Counted from the first letter of the stretch, positions 47,773-59,727 are shown. The stretch: 64,000 nucleotides of DNA from Isoetes taiwanensis (GCA_021234155.1 JAJEKV010000011.1:17872677-17936676); one strand, 5' to 3'. Notes: generated by a model not told the origin, from the sequence alone. Numbers and translations are program-made.

Positions 47773-48139
47773 CCATTCCGAACACGAGTCTGGGCATGAG
47801 CACATACCATCTTTGAAATGATGGAAGTGGTTCGGGTCCCTAATCACAATGTCACGCTTGAGATATTTTTTTGTTGCTAAATGACAATTTGCACATACAG
47901 GCAGGTTTCTGACAATGTAAAGATTTATTTTACTTTGGGTGCTAATGATCGCGAAAGCAGTAGCAAGCATTTCACCATGATGAGAGCTTACAATTCTGCT
48001 CCAACTCATAGGATACAAACTCTACTTTTTTGGCTTATAGCCTGCCTTTCTAATTTTAACATCAGTTTTTCTAATTTAGCATGGAATCTCTTGCACCTTT
48101 GAGTATGAGGAATCATCTGGGTAGAACAAGCGCACATTA
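47773..48139 (-). pseudogene. Frame-broken E/DYW end of the PPR gene
   Basis: Directly after the PPR stop the minus strand continues, in other frames, with an E+-like linker (LNDNVRLFYPDDSSYSKVQE and an RKAGYKPKK-like segment). It then gives a DYW deaminase-like domain (48018-47773): HHGEMLATAFAI, VCANCHLATKKY and FHHFKDGMCSC. The zinc and catalytic type residues (H-x-E, C-x2-C, H...C-x-C) are recognisable, but the final tripeptide reads Asp-Ser-Cys instead of Asp-Tyr-Trp. DYW domains carry out C-to-U editing of organellar RNA. At least three frame changes or stops separate it from the PPR part. Confidence 0.75.
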
Positions 48140-50379
48140 TCATTTAATTGAACTGCAGCCCAGCTGTCCCTCAAATCCATTGTCTGCCATCACTTTCTTC
48201 ATCTTCATTAGATCTTCATATCGCCCTGCCTCGGCATACATGTTAGCTAACAGGATATATGGTGAAGGGTTATGCGGATCCAGACTAATAACATGATAAG
48301 CAGCACATTCTGCCTCTGTGATTTCAGAATGAAGTCTGCATGCCCCAAGCAAGGTTGCCCAAATGACAGGATCAGGTTCAAATGGCATGCTGTTGACAAT
48401 GTCCAAGGATGTATCGAGCCACCCGAATTGCCCAAGAAGATCTATAACGCAACCAAAATGCTCTGCCGTTGGCTCAACGGTACCAACCTCATTCATCAAA
48501 ATAAAGTAATGACACCCCTCATCAAATAAATTAGCACGACTGCAAGCAAAAAGAAGGCTTACAAAAGTTACTTCATTTGGTTTCAAGCTTTCTTCATGCA
48601 TTTGCCTAAAGAAATTGAGAGCTTCCCTACCACGGCCATGCTGTGCGTATGTGGCTATCATTGCAGTCCATGCAACAATATTCTGCTTCGGCATTTCGTT
48701 AAAAACTTCCTCGGCATCTTCCACATTCCCACACTTCCCATAAAAGTTGATAAGTGCATTTCCAATCAGAATACTTGCATGTAATTCAGTGTCAAGTATC
48801 TGAGCATGGACCTCCATCCCCTCTTCTATAGCTGCCAAAGATGCACATGCATCTATGACACTAACAAAAGTGAACTCATTTGGTTTAATGCCCTCCTTTT
48901 GCATCTGCTGGTAGAGTTCAAGAGCCAAGTTTCCATTTCCATGTTGTGCATTTGCTGCAATTATGGCATTCCATGACACATCATCCCTTTCCGGCATCTT
49001 TTGAAACATTTTATCAGCATCCTCAAGCCTGCCACACCTGCCATACATTGTTAAAAGAGAAGTTTTGACAACAAGCTCTGTTTCATAACCACTACCAATG
49101 ATATAGGCATGCATTACCTTACCCTGATCTATAAGAGTTGGAGTAGCACATGCATTAAGAATACTTGCTAGAATGAATTTATTTGGTTTCAGGCCACTTT
49201 CTTGAAGTTGTGAAAATAAGTCAAGGGAATCCTTGCCACATCCATGCTGAGCACATGCAGAAATAATGGTATTCCATGAAACCAAATTTCGTTCACACTT
49301 ATTGTCAAATACTCTGCGTGCATCTTCTAAACTCTTGCATTTGTTATACATATTAACAAGGGCATTCCCAACCACAATATCAGAGACATATCCTTTGTCT
49401 ATTGCTCGAGCGTGAATCAATTTACCTTCTGCTTTATCTTCAACACCACAACATGCATGAAGGATGCTGGAAAATGTGAATTCGTCTGGACCGGCTCCTT
49501 TAATAATCATTTCCCGAAAAAGCTTCTGAGCATCCTTCCTACGTCCAGATTGTCCATGGGCAATAATCACACTGTTCCATGTAACAACATCTCGATTGGC
49601 CATCGTTAGAAAAGCCTTCAATGCATCATCTGTGCTGCCACATTTTCCATACATTGTTATAATGGCATTTCCCAAAACCACATCAGCATCATACCCACTG
49701 TCAGAAATTTGAGCGTGAATCCTTCTACCATCTTCTAAGTCAGATGGGCTTGAACATGCACCCACGATGCTAGTAAATGTAAACTTATCTGGTTCTACTC
49801 CCTCTTGTTGCATTTGTTTGAAAAGACGAAGAGCCTCTCTTCCTTGTCCTCGATGAACATATGCGGCAATTAGAGAAGTCCATAGAAATACACTCCTCTT
49901 AGAAAGATTATCAAACAAAGACCGTGCTTCTAATAGACTTCCACATTTTGCATACATATTAACCAGAAGGTCTCCCAAAAATCTGTTATTCTGAAGACCA
50001 TTTTTAACAATAAGATTATGCACCCTACGACCCTCTGTCAGACACTTTGTCTTTGCACAGCCTTGTAAAAGAGATGCACAGGTATCCGTGCCTATTCGAG
50101 TATTCTGTCTATCAAAGGAATTCAAAGCCTCTCTCAACCTTTCTGGATTGTGAAATTTAGATGAACCTACATTAGAAGCCAGGGATGAAAGTGTGCTCCA
50201 ACCTGAAGTAATAAGATTGATGCCTTTGTTTAGACCATCAACTGAGAATATTTTAAGTGTTGTTTTAGAAAATATGAACGATATCTATGCTTATTAATGA
50301 ATATTAACTTACCCGTCAAGCTAGAATGCCGGTAAACGCGATGCAGCCTCGATCCTGTTCTACGGATGTAGAGGCACAT
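48140..50379 (-). CDS. PLS-class pentatricopeptide repeat protein (DYW lineage), two exons
   Basis: Joining 50379-50313 to 50241-48140, with donor g/gtaagt and acceptor tattctcag, gives 722 residues. The Arg-rich start MCLYIRRTGSRLHRVYRHSS looks like an organellar targeting peptide. From about residue 75 on, PPR motifs of the P, L and S types alternate: repeated NMYAKCGSL, TMYGKCGS, NMYNKC, TMYGRCG and NFYGKCG helices, each followed by W-(T/N)-x-(I/M)-I segments and V(E/K)P(D/N)xFTF. An E domain begins near EPTAEHFGCVIDLLG and is cut by a stop after LGCSSIK. Such proteins bind organellar transcripts base by base and recruit editing. The broken DYW part follows at once downstream, so the present protein would be an E-class truncation or the gene a young pseudogene. 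Confidence 0.9.
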
Positions 50380-51157
50380 TCCGGTTGGTAATTGCGATAA
50401 ACCCTAAATCTTCATTTTGTCACAAAATTGTCAATGGGTCAGTCAAGCTAAATACTATGGAAACAGAACTGTCCAACATCCATGGTTAACATAACGCGTT
50501 AGCCCCCAAATAGCTAACGCAAAATACCTTGCTAACTGCTAACCTGAAACTAACGCGGTTAGTGAAATTACAGGTGCCCATTTTGAAAAAAAAAAACAAA
50601 AACCCATGTGTTCATTTTTTCCTCCCGAAGACAATGGTGCAGTTGTTTTGGCGGCCAGAGGGGCGGATCCAGCCAAAAATCGATGAAGAGCAATGGAAGT
50701 CTCTGTTGTTGGAAGTCTCAGTCTTTTTCAGTCATGCTATTGATGTGATTCGTCTCTCTTAGTCAGCAGATCGGCTCACCATCTCAAAACAGAGAGGTAA
50801 GGGTTTTCTAGAGAATGCTATCGAGTTGTTTCTTGACGGAAATTAGTCAGATGATATATTAAGTTTCAAAAATCTGATTTTTTTTTTTTTTTGTGCTGAA
50901 ACTAACGGCGTTAATATGTTTGAGAATAGCTAGTTAGACGTTATTATAGCTAACTCCTAACTCTTAACTTCTAACTATGCCAACATCTTATGCACAATCT
51001 CTCCTCTTTTGCAATTGTCGGAAAAACCAAATAGGAAATATTCTGCCTTCTAACCAATGAGTATTAGCCACATGGCAGAAATTCAATCACGGAATGTACT
51101 TTTACTCAACATTCTAGTTTACATTCTGGATTTACATTACATTCTTTAACGTGTAAC
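50380..51157. other. Upstream region of the PPR gene; TAACG-rich repeats
   Basis: Contains gaaactaacg direct repeats at about 50545 and 50899 and many taacg/cgtta words at 50490-50570 and 50900-50965. This hints at the subterminal repeats of a small nonautonomous element of about 400 bp, but its ends could not be defined. The minus-strand promoter of the PPR gene should lie in the first part. Confidence 0.4.
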
Positions 51158-51404
51158 TGTTGGAACATGCTGTAAAAGTGAATAACAAATAGACATTAGA
51201 AAGACACAAAGTCTATCTCTGTTATAAGTCTGATTAGTGTTTAACGAACCCTAAATTCCAGCAGCCAAGTTTGGCATGCATCATGGAATTGAGGACATCT
51301 CAGTGGCCGCTTTTGTTTACTCCAAAAAGCCAGGATGTCCTCTATTTATGCTACTTTGCTCTGTAGTTTCGCGTTCTTATTTGAATCAAAGCCTCTACTT
51401 TTCA
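51158..51404 (+). repeat. Probable 5' LTR of a copia element
   Basis: Begins tgttggaaca and ends tttca. It contains a TATA-like ctctatttatgc and is followed immediately by tggtatcgtggttt, which resembles the plant copia primer-binding site for initiator methionine tRNA (TGGTATC-type). Gag coding begins shortly after. A 247-bp LTR is in the normal copia range. The matching 3' LTR was not found. Confidence 0.55.
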
Positions 51405-51418
51405 TGGTATCGTGGTTT
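51405..51418 (+). promoter_or_regulatory. Primer-binding site (initiator Met-tRNA type)
   Basis: tggtatcgtggttt lies directly after the CA end of the presumed LTR, where reverse transcription would be primed. It departs from the usual TGGTATCAGAGC after the seventh base. Confidence 0.45.
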
Positions 51419-51452
51419 AAGCTAAGGGAATATCGTGGTTTAAGCATCAATC

Positions 51453-52330
51453 ATGAGGATCGAACCTTCAAGCCACAGCGATGCATATTATTTGTTTATC
51501 AAGGTACAAACCAAACTATGTGAGAAAGGACTATGGGGAGTGGTTACAAGTGCTGAACCCAAGTCTGCAGTTCAAGCAAAAGGAGCAAACATTGTCCAAA
51601 GTATAGCTCAAGTAGTTAAAGGAGATCCTGCAGAGGCAGAGATTGAGAGACAAAGCTTGGCAAGATGGCTGCAAAAGGATTGGGCAGCCAAAGGCAGAAT
51701 ACTAAAGTACCTGGATGATACTCTCATGCCTCAAATTGATCAAGCGATTTCATCTAAGAAAGCATGGGAGCACTTGGAAAAATCCTACAAGGCATTTTTC
51801 AATCCAAGCAAACCTTTACAATATTGTATTCAACATTAAGCTCAAGGACTGTGATTCAGTCAAAGAATATATGGGAATCATTCACCAAACTGCCAAACAA
51901 TTACAAGGCACGAAGAAGGGCCTCTATAATGATGTAACAGTTGGGGCACTGCAATTTAGCCTGCCTTCCAGCTACAATAATGTTAAGAACATCATTGGCT
52001 CAGTAGAAAAGTTAGAACGTGAATGAGCATATCAGTAGCTGTTGCTTTAAGAACGGAATCAAGGAGGCACCAAACGTTCTGGAGTCAAGGAGAACCAAGC
52101 ATTCATGAGCAACGAAAAAGAATCTCGAAAGTGTTTTAATTGCAACAAGGTTGGGCGCATAGGAAATAGTCCAGAGCCTGACAAGAGGAAAAGAGCACAG
52201 AATCTGAAGGGAATGATACGGCTAAAGGAAATTACAAAAGGCCGAAGGAAAATCCAAAGCCACATAAGGGTAGCAAAAGCAGCTTATCCGAAGAAGAGAA
52301 AGGCACAGAATCTGATGACGATTCCATAGT
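51453..52330 (+). pseudogene. Copia-type gag fragment, broken
   Basis: The reading gives KVQTKLCEKGLWGVV, then the helical core of copia gag (DDTLMPQIDQAISSKKAWEH, about 51714-51775). The next frame continues with LKDCDSVKEYMGIIHQTAKQ (about 51840-51900) and LQFSLPSSYNNV, and ends with a damaged zinc knuckle KCFNCNKVGRIGNS. There is a frame change near 51815 and stops after 52020. No protease, integrase or reverse transcriptase follows, so only the 5' end of a copia element is present. Confidence 0.75.
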
Positions 52331-52829
52331 GTCTGCTAGCAAAGCATTCTTTGCTTCAGCTGAAACTGCATCATGCATCATTAACAAAATTAAGGCCTGA
52401 CTTTCTTTTTTTAATTGAAAGTTGGTATTATATTTATATTTTTGTGAGTACAAAATTGACTTATTACTGGGAAGTGTCCACCCAAAAAACCATCGAGGAA
52501 ACCTGATGTGATAGTAGAAGATGAATCTTCTATAAAGGTCTCTAACAATATCTCAAAATATAAAACATTTTAGAGTAGCATAGATAAGGTAAAAATGAAA
52601 GAAAAAGTTATGTTTAAAAAGTAGTTACGATCTCCAAGATCTTAGATGTTTATGAATTTTGAAATTCTCGCTTCCTATCTAGAGGAGTAATCTGCACCCT
52701 CGAGGGGGTCTGGTCGCATTGTGATCATGCTCATAATGCAGTAGAGGTATGGGCACTGTCTTGATTTGACGAAATTGTATCGTCCAGATGAATCTCTTGC
52801 TTGGCAGAGCACAGGAGCAGATGCAATCA
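52331..52829. other. No gene recognised
   Basis: AT-rich DNA between the copia fragment and the LINE 3' part. The true 3' end of the LINE may lie here, but no poly(A)-derived tract was identified. Confidence 0.4.
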
Positions 52830-53729
52830 CAGTCCTCCTCGAAGTAATGTGAGGAGGTTCATGTCATAAAACCAGCAGCCCATTTCTGAAATATCCTCGA
52901 GTTTTTTGTTTGAAAAAATAATACGCCTGCTTAAAATAAAGAATTTTCCTGCAAAACAGATCATTTTATGAGTTAACTTTGTAAATCCAAGATATGTTAT
53001 GGTTAATTTGAGATAGAATGGCTTGAGACCACATAATTTTGTTGCTGAAAACCAGCTTGTTCCTGCCCTTCCAAATTCTCCAAAGCAAAATGTAAAAGCT
53101 CCAATGTCTTGGGCTATTTGGGATGAAGAAGTCAACTTCGGGACTATCCAAAGACAGATTGAGATTCAAGGCATCTGCCAAAATTTCTACTGTCCATTGG
53201 GACTAGAAACAAGACCTGAAAAGGTGGTCCTCATTTTCTGCAAAAGATAGACATCTGGGACAGATAGTAGTATTGGAAAAATTGCATTTGGACCTTTTGC
53301 TATTAATGGCTAAAAGATCTGAGAGCTCCAGAGATGCTTCAAGTTGACATGACATATTTCTTGAGAGATTCCCCATTTAAGGTGCATAGTCATTGACTGC
53401 TCCTGGATGAGGAATTTGTGGGCCTGGTTAACCTTAAAAATGAACTTCCCCTTATGTTGCCCAGTGATGTCATTGTTACTCCAGAAAGCATGAGATATAT
53501 GTTCGAGGATGGCTTTATAAAGGGTCCTGCTGCTATCATCCCCATTGTTAATGATAGTGGTAACCTCTCCATTTATAAAGAGGTCTGGAATAAGGATTAA
53601 GCATTTATGGATTGGAGGTCCATAGAGATGAGGATGAATGTATCGTCTGCAAAATGGCCATTAAGGAACTGGTCAGTCATATCATTATCAGGGAGATACA
53701 AACCTGTTATAGTGCCATCATTTTTAGCC
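52830..53729 (-). mobile_element. LINE, 3' part (left of the nested insertion)
   Basis: The minus strand resumes the LINE reverse transcriptase: GTITGLYLPDNDMTDQFLNG then HFADDTFILIS, where FADD is the catalytic box (about 53640-53650). Further down, the zinc-knuckle-type C-terminal region reads FYILLWRIWKGRNKLVFSNK (about 53040-53100), a hallmark of the zf-RVT end of plant LINEs. Stops and frame changes are frequent. The sequence directly continues the right-hand part at 59751. Confidence 0.85.
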
Positions 53730-54030
53730 GGGTAAGTTTTTTTTAGTGGTATACAAAAAAGCATGTCGCGACATTGGTGCTGGCGAGGTGCTTTTGCACT
53801 TCATCGAATTTCTTCACGCCCGTCACCTATTTTTTCAAGGCCCGTCACAGTTGCTGATCACCCACCAATTTCCTTCCCATCATCCGGAACGGTTGATCAG
53901 CAGGCCATCTCAGCAATCCGGAATCCTCAAGCCATCTCATCAATCCATCTTATCGATCCCGAATTTGCAGCTGGAGAATTATGGTTTCAATTTTGAGTCA
54001 GTGGAAAGATTGGCGGGCAATTGAGAGAGA

Positions 54031-57000
54031 ATGGCGGGCTTCCACAGTTTATACTGTTTCAGAATTGATGTGCTTTCTTTTGGTGAATTTGCCATGAATT
54101 GGGAGGAAAGATTTCTCCAATCTGCTTCGAAGCATAGTGTCACTTTTGATGCTAAAGCTTTCATAAGCAGTATCCAGAATTTGGAACAACAATCCGAGCA
54201 ATTTTTATGCTTATGCTCCCGCTTGGCAGATAATTTTCTCCAGTCAGTTGAAAATTGCCCTGTTGTGGAGGCAGCAGATAATTCTTTTCTTCCTGCTGGC
54301 GAAAGAACTGGAAATATTGAGGGGGAATTTATCTTCAGTACTTACAATGGTAATATCTTGAATTACTGATCAATTTCTTGCAAATTATGATAGCTAACAA
54401 GTTAACCTAATTTTTCAGATGAAGGTGAGGCCAATAGTCAATTCGGACCAACAGACAATTGGAATCTTGTTGTTGGTGAAAGAACTGGAAATTGTGAAGA
54501 GGAATTTCGATTCAACACTCAGTTTCATGTTTGTGATGCTACCACTGAATCAGAGCCACCAAAGGCATCCAATCTTGAAATAAAATGTGATGGTTTTGAG
54601 GCATTTTGTGATCTACCTATAAATTCTGGTAAGTGCTTGAAAACTGCTTTTAAATGTTAAACAGTCTTGAAATACTAGTTTGCTAATTGTTTTAAAGGTG
54701 GTGTTGAGGTCCAGCATAAACATGGGTTTGAAGATCAGGAATCACTCTATAGAAAATTGCATGCAATGAAAAGGAGAGAACAAAGAGCAAAGAAAATAAA
54801 GTATGTGCAAATGCTTCACAGCAAGACAGGGAAGACATTCTTGAAGGTGCTGCTAAAAGACTGCCAGAATACCAGGTATTGAAATTGAAAGAAGTGAAAA
54901 CAATGTCAACAATAGTGGATAACTTGAGGAAATCTTTGGCTCAACATAAGTATGATAGGAAAACTGATGTGGTCAGAGCTCGAACCTCAGCAATGGTTTA
55001 TGCTATTGCCTCAGAAAAAACCAACTGTAGAAGGCTATCTGAATGTTTGAATTTGAGCAGAAAATATGTTTAACAACAGCAATACATATAAGAGCAGCAG
55101 CAGAAATTGGTGAAGGTCCCTGGTCAATGTTTAAGAGACAAACCAGATCTGACAAACTTACTCATCAACAGCAAAAGCTTGTGGTTGAGTTCTGGACCAA
55201 TAATTCAAGAGTGTCTCCATGCAAGAAGCATGTGATTAAAATTAAAATTGCCAAAGGCAATAAAATATTGCATCCTCTACATTTTTTGGAAGAGACTGAG
55301 GTTGGTTTATCTAATTTCCCTTTCTTTTCTTTTCTTTTTTAATTTACCATGCCTACATTGCTTATGGTTTTAATGCAGGTTTCATTTTATGAAAGATTTC
55401 GAAGAGAGTTTCCAAAATTCGAGGTCTCTTTTTCAGCTTTTCATGCACTGAAACCTAGCTTTTTAAGGAAAGTGAAGGACAGGGAGACATGCTGCTGTGT
55501 ATATCACATGAGGTTGGATTATGTTAGACAAGCAATTAACAAGATGAGGTTGGACACGAAGATTCATGGAACAGAATGTAATTGTACATGTGTTGTATGT
55601 GGTCCTGGCCTTAAATGTGAAGCCAACTTGAAGACATACAAGTCTTCAAGTGATATGTGGAGGTCATTGGTTTGTGTCAAAGATATAGCAGATGAGTGGT
55701 ATCAACATAATTGCATGCTATTGAAATGCAATTCTTGTGGTCCTTCCAAATTGCCTATGTGTCCAAAAAAGTTGAATAGAGGTGCTGGTCACACAGTTGA
55801 CTGGAAGACATTTGATAGAGTAAACCCTTGCTGTATTATCTACTTTAGTTTGCTGTTGTATTTTAGAATCTTTCATACTCATTAGTAAATGAGTTTTATG
55901 TAAAATTACAGGTTTTTGAACCACCTACTGAACCTGATGGAACTGGAGCTTTGAAAGTAGTACCAAAACCAATATAAGCTCGTTTACAAGACAAGTAGTA
56001 CTGCTGATATGCTGGAGTATGCAAAGAATGTATTGACAGATTTTATTCCTCACAACTATGAAGCCAGATGGCAGGCTAAACAGTTCAGGGACTGCTTAGC
56101 CACTTTTCCAAAAGACACAGTTGTATCAGTAATAGACTTTGCTGAGAATTACACATTCAAAATATAGCAAGAGATCCAAAGTTTGCATTGGAGGAATGAT
56201 CAATGCACAATACTGGTGCATATCACATACAGACATGCAACTGCTGCAGAGGTTCAAGAAAACTGTCTAAGTAAGTGTGAGAGGAACATCATCAAAGAGA
56301 CTGACTTTTATGTTTCAGATGACAGAGAACATGATACTCTCTTTGTTCAACATTGTCTTAATAAGCATGCTCAGTTTCTAGGCCAGAAAGGTGTGGCGTA
56401 CACCAACCATGTGATGTGGTCTGATGGTTGCTCACATAAATTCAAGGGTGCAAGAACATTTTTCTTAATTGGTAGATTTTTTAAGACCTCTGGTATTCCA
56501 ATTAACTGGAATTAATTTGCCTCTTAGCATGGAAAAGGTATGCCAGCACTGCAGATTTACTTCAATTGTATGTCTTCAATTGGTGAACATGATGGGGCAG
56601 GGGCAGTGATTAGAAGACCACTCACACATGAAATGTTGAAGAGGAATTCTAGACCTTTAAGAAATGCTCATGATGTTGTAATATTTTGCCAGGAACACTT
56701 CAGTAATTCTGACAAGCACAGGTAAATATTGTGTTCATAGTTGTATTTGTAAACAACATTTATGAACTCATTTATTTGGCTGTAGATTCTTTTGGGAAAT
56801 AGGCAAAGAAGATGTGTGTAGGGATGAATTGTTTGAGTGTGCTACTTTGGTAGGATCTAGTAAGTTCCATAGCATTAGACCAGTCAACAACAAGGACCCT
56901 ACTATGGTTGCACACATGAATTATTCCTGCTTTTGCCACCACTGTTGGTCTGCTAAGTACAACAAGTGTATTAACAAAGAAAGAATAGGGTCATGGGTTT

Positions 57001-57679
57001 TTTCAGAATTAAGGCCAGGAATCGAGGAGGAAATAGAAGCTTGTGATGGACCAGTGTATGAAGGTGATGCTGAGTGGAAGTCTGATATCATAGACATTGG
57101 AGAGAATTTTGCTGTTGTTGCTCCAGCAGACAATAAGGAGAAAGTTGGTTTTTACATTCTGAAATGTACTCGACAAAGCATGTTGTTGAGAAGGCTTTCA
57201 AGGACCCCTGGGGACAGAAGTTTGGAAGGAGAGAAGTTGTAGTAACAGGTAAGTTCTATAAGTTTGTAGGTGATAATAAGTATGAACTTCTAAGACATGA
57301 ACCAGACTGCAATGTGTACAGTCATTTGGTTGTATCATGCAACTCCTTGATGGAAGATATGGAGGTCCATGAGCACATTCTAGAAAGTTTGCAAGCTCAA
57401 TCTTCAATTCTGGCCCAGTGTGATGCAGCAAATAACAGTAAGCTAGGAGGAGCGACAACCAAGGCCAATTCAAGAAAAGCAAAAAAAGTGGAAAAGGGAA
57501 AAATAAGAAACAACAGCAAAACAACAGACAAGAAAGAGATTGTAGGAAATTCAACCAAGCAGGTTGCAAGCAAGGTCAGTGCAAGACAAGCAAGAAAAAT
57601 AGTGAAAAAAAGAATTAAAAAAAAAAAAGCAAGAAAGCCAGGACAGCAGCAAACCAAGAAAGAGATGTTGCAAACTTGA
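54031..57679 (+). pseudogene. Transposase-like Cys-rich nuclease gene, multi-exon, broken
   Basis: Exons at 54031-54349, 54419-54628, 54698 to about 55300, 55379-55812, 55912-56721 and 56786-57679 are joined by good GT/AG sites (for example tctg/gtaagt and tttttcag/at). After an acidic N-terminus come a basic helical part, FWTNNSRVSPCKKHVI, a Cys/His-rich segment (CCCVYHMRLDYVRQ, CNCTCVVCGPGLKC, CNSCGPSKLPMC), then a core with VISVIDFAENYTF-like, MWSDGCSHKFKGA and EHDGAGAVIRR blocks. Their Asp codons at 56135, 56423 and 56591 are candidate catalytic residues (spacing about 96 and 56). A Cys-rich segment and a Lys-rich tail end the protein. I have met such SDGC-x-x-FK and HGK-x-x-DGAGA proteins as uncharacterised, mobile-element-like families. 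TAA 55975, TAG 56165, TAA 56513 and TAG 56525, with frameshifts near 54840, 55070 and 57165, show decay. ATG 54094 is an alternative start. Confidence 0.6.
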
Positions 57680-58121
57680 GTAAAGTTGTTGCAAACAAAA
57701 TTTCTTCTAAAAGTGGCAAGAACATTCGAAAGGGAACAAAATTGATAAACTAGCATTCAGCACAATTGTAACAGTGATGTATAAAAAAATTACTCTCATT
57801 CAATTCAAATCAATATACACATTCTTTAAGACCTACAGCTTTTAGATTTGTGTTCATTTTGGTACAAAAATTACTTTCATTCTATACAAATCAAATTATA
57901 CATTCTTTAAAACCCACAGCATTTGGATTTGTGTTAAACTTGCAACAAAAAAAGGAATGCAGAATAAACATGAAACATTATGAATAAAACATAAACTTTC
58001 ATTGTATTACAAAAACGTCCAAAAGTGTGGACTATATTACAAAATGCATTATGCAGGTAATTATATCATAAATATTTATGCTGGTATGACATCAACAGTC
58101 TTTCAGCATTCAAGGAAAAAG

Positions 58122-59727
58122 TCATTCATCATTTTTGGCTGCAGGAGCCTGATACTTCTTCAATTCAGCAGCCCAATCAGCTTGGTCAAGTGTTATGTCA
58201 GTGTTTGGAATCACATCCTCTTCAGAAGTTGCATCCTGGTCCTTACTAACATCTTTTCCATCATCTGTGGAAACAACCTCAGCTGCAAAACAAAAATAAC
58301 TCAAATTCAGGGAAAGAATGATAAAAGGAAAAAAATATATTGTTACAAAGTTTTTTACCTTTTTTTGGACTAACTTCCTTCATTTCATTGTTAATTTTGT
58401 AGACCATTGCTGTCACTACAAAAGAAAAAAGGAATAAAGTTAAAAATAATACAGCACTTATCCAACACTTATCCAGCACCTACTAACACTTTACCTTCTT
58501 TAGCAGCCATCATGCTTAAATCTGGTGCAGCATTCTTTTTTGCTTTTGAAGAGGAAGCATAGTGAGTCATCTTGACTGGACTAAGCTTGTCCACATCAAT
58601 AAGATCAATTGCTGAAACACAACAAAAAAAAAAAAAACTACATCAAAAAAAGAAAAAATAACTTCAAATCAATTCTAAGTTATCTGTACCTGTATCAGCT
58701 CTTCTCTGCCTTTTGGTAGCACTTCGAGTACCTATGGTCCTCTTCCTGGCCTTCCTAATAGGTACAAAATCTTCATCAGTTTTTACCTCACTGCTGCTAC
58801 CAGCACTTTCCTCAAGTTTCTTGTTTTTTTCATTATTGTTTCTTGGGAGTGGTGGTACATTCGAGGAATATGGTACTCTCCCATGGTTACTCTGACATGC
58901 CTTTTGGACTTCACATGCTGCTGCATGAACTGCACATTTTTACAACATTTGTGCCAGTATTCCATTTTCTCTTGATACCTTGCAATATCCATCTTCAGCT
59001 TCTCAATCTCCTTCTGGAGGGCAAAATGCTGGGTTCTGTCGACCTTGGCAAGCGACTTCTCCAGCATTTCTCTTAGCAAATTCTCTTCCCTTTTAAGGGT
59101 CTCGATGCATGCCTTTATGTTCTCATCTGGTTCTAAATCTGCTTCCATTGCTGTCCAAGATTGTTTTTTATCTTCAATAGCTTCCAGCAGGACATAACAA
59201 TTTATGTCAGCACCTTGTACAGCACCTTCTAGCCTCAACAAATCCTCTTGTTTCTTCAGTATGTTCATTTCATCAATTTGTTTAAGCTCGTTCAAGCTAT
59301 TTATCACATGCAGAATGGCCTCTATGCTCTTATTGAAATAAGATCCATCATTTCTTGACCTCTTGTCCATTGAATCCCTGTAAGCCTGAGCTGCAAACTG
59401 TGCCCAATTAACCTTGTATTTCTCTGGATTAAGACGGGCTTTAACAGTGTTTTGCCACACAAAGGCACGAGAAAGCTGAGTCCTACACTCATTGTTGGTG
59501 AGGCCCCTTTGATATATCTTGGAAATCAGATCTTTTAGCTTGGTGGCATCCTGTTCTCGAATCATTTTCACATGAATCTTCCCTTTAACCAAAGGGGTTT
59601 TCCATATCTCATTCCAATCTGCTGGAGAAACATCTTTCCACTTCAATTCTTTCGGCTTTGTGCCAGTACCACATAAATCTCGTAATGAAACAAACTCAGC
59701 TTCAGTTCGAGCAATTTTCATCTGCAA
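58122..59727 (-). CDS. Coiled-coil protein, second gene of the insertion
   Basis: Exons 59727-58690, 58611-58495, 58415-58359 and 58282-58122 have clean acceptors (gtgtttcag, ttttgtag, ttttgcag) and donors (g/gtaaag, g/gtaaaa), and the three small exons join in phase. The N-terminal part has a conserved look (LKWKDVSPADWNEIWKT, RAFVWQNTVKARLNPEKYK). It is followed by a long coiled coil (about residues 140-260, EEDLLRLEG- and ENLLREMLEKSLAKV-type heptads), a basic nuclear-localisation-like stretch (RKARKRTIGTRSATKRQRR) and an acidic C-terminus ending KKYQAPAAKNDE. One frame change is needed near 58930-58960 in exon 1. An acceptor-like ttttgattgcag precedes the first ATG, so an upstream exon could be missing. 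It may encode a DNA-binding or assembly partner of the facing gene. Function is unknown. Confidence 0.55.

Noticed and set aside
48140-50137. Plus-strand frames within the PPR gene
   Set aside because: Shadows of the strongly coding minus strand.
58002-58373. Plus-strand frame of 123 residues
   Set aside because: Overlaps minus-strand exons with consensus splice sites and has no recognisable content.
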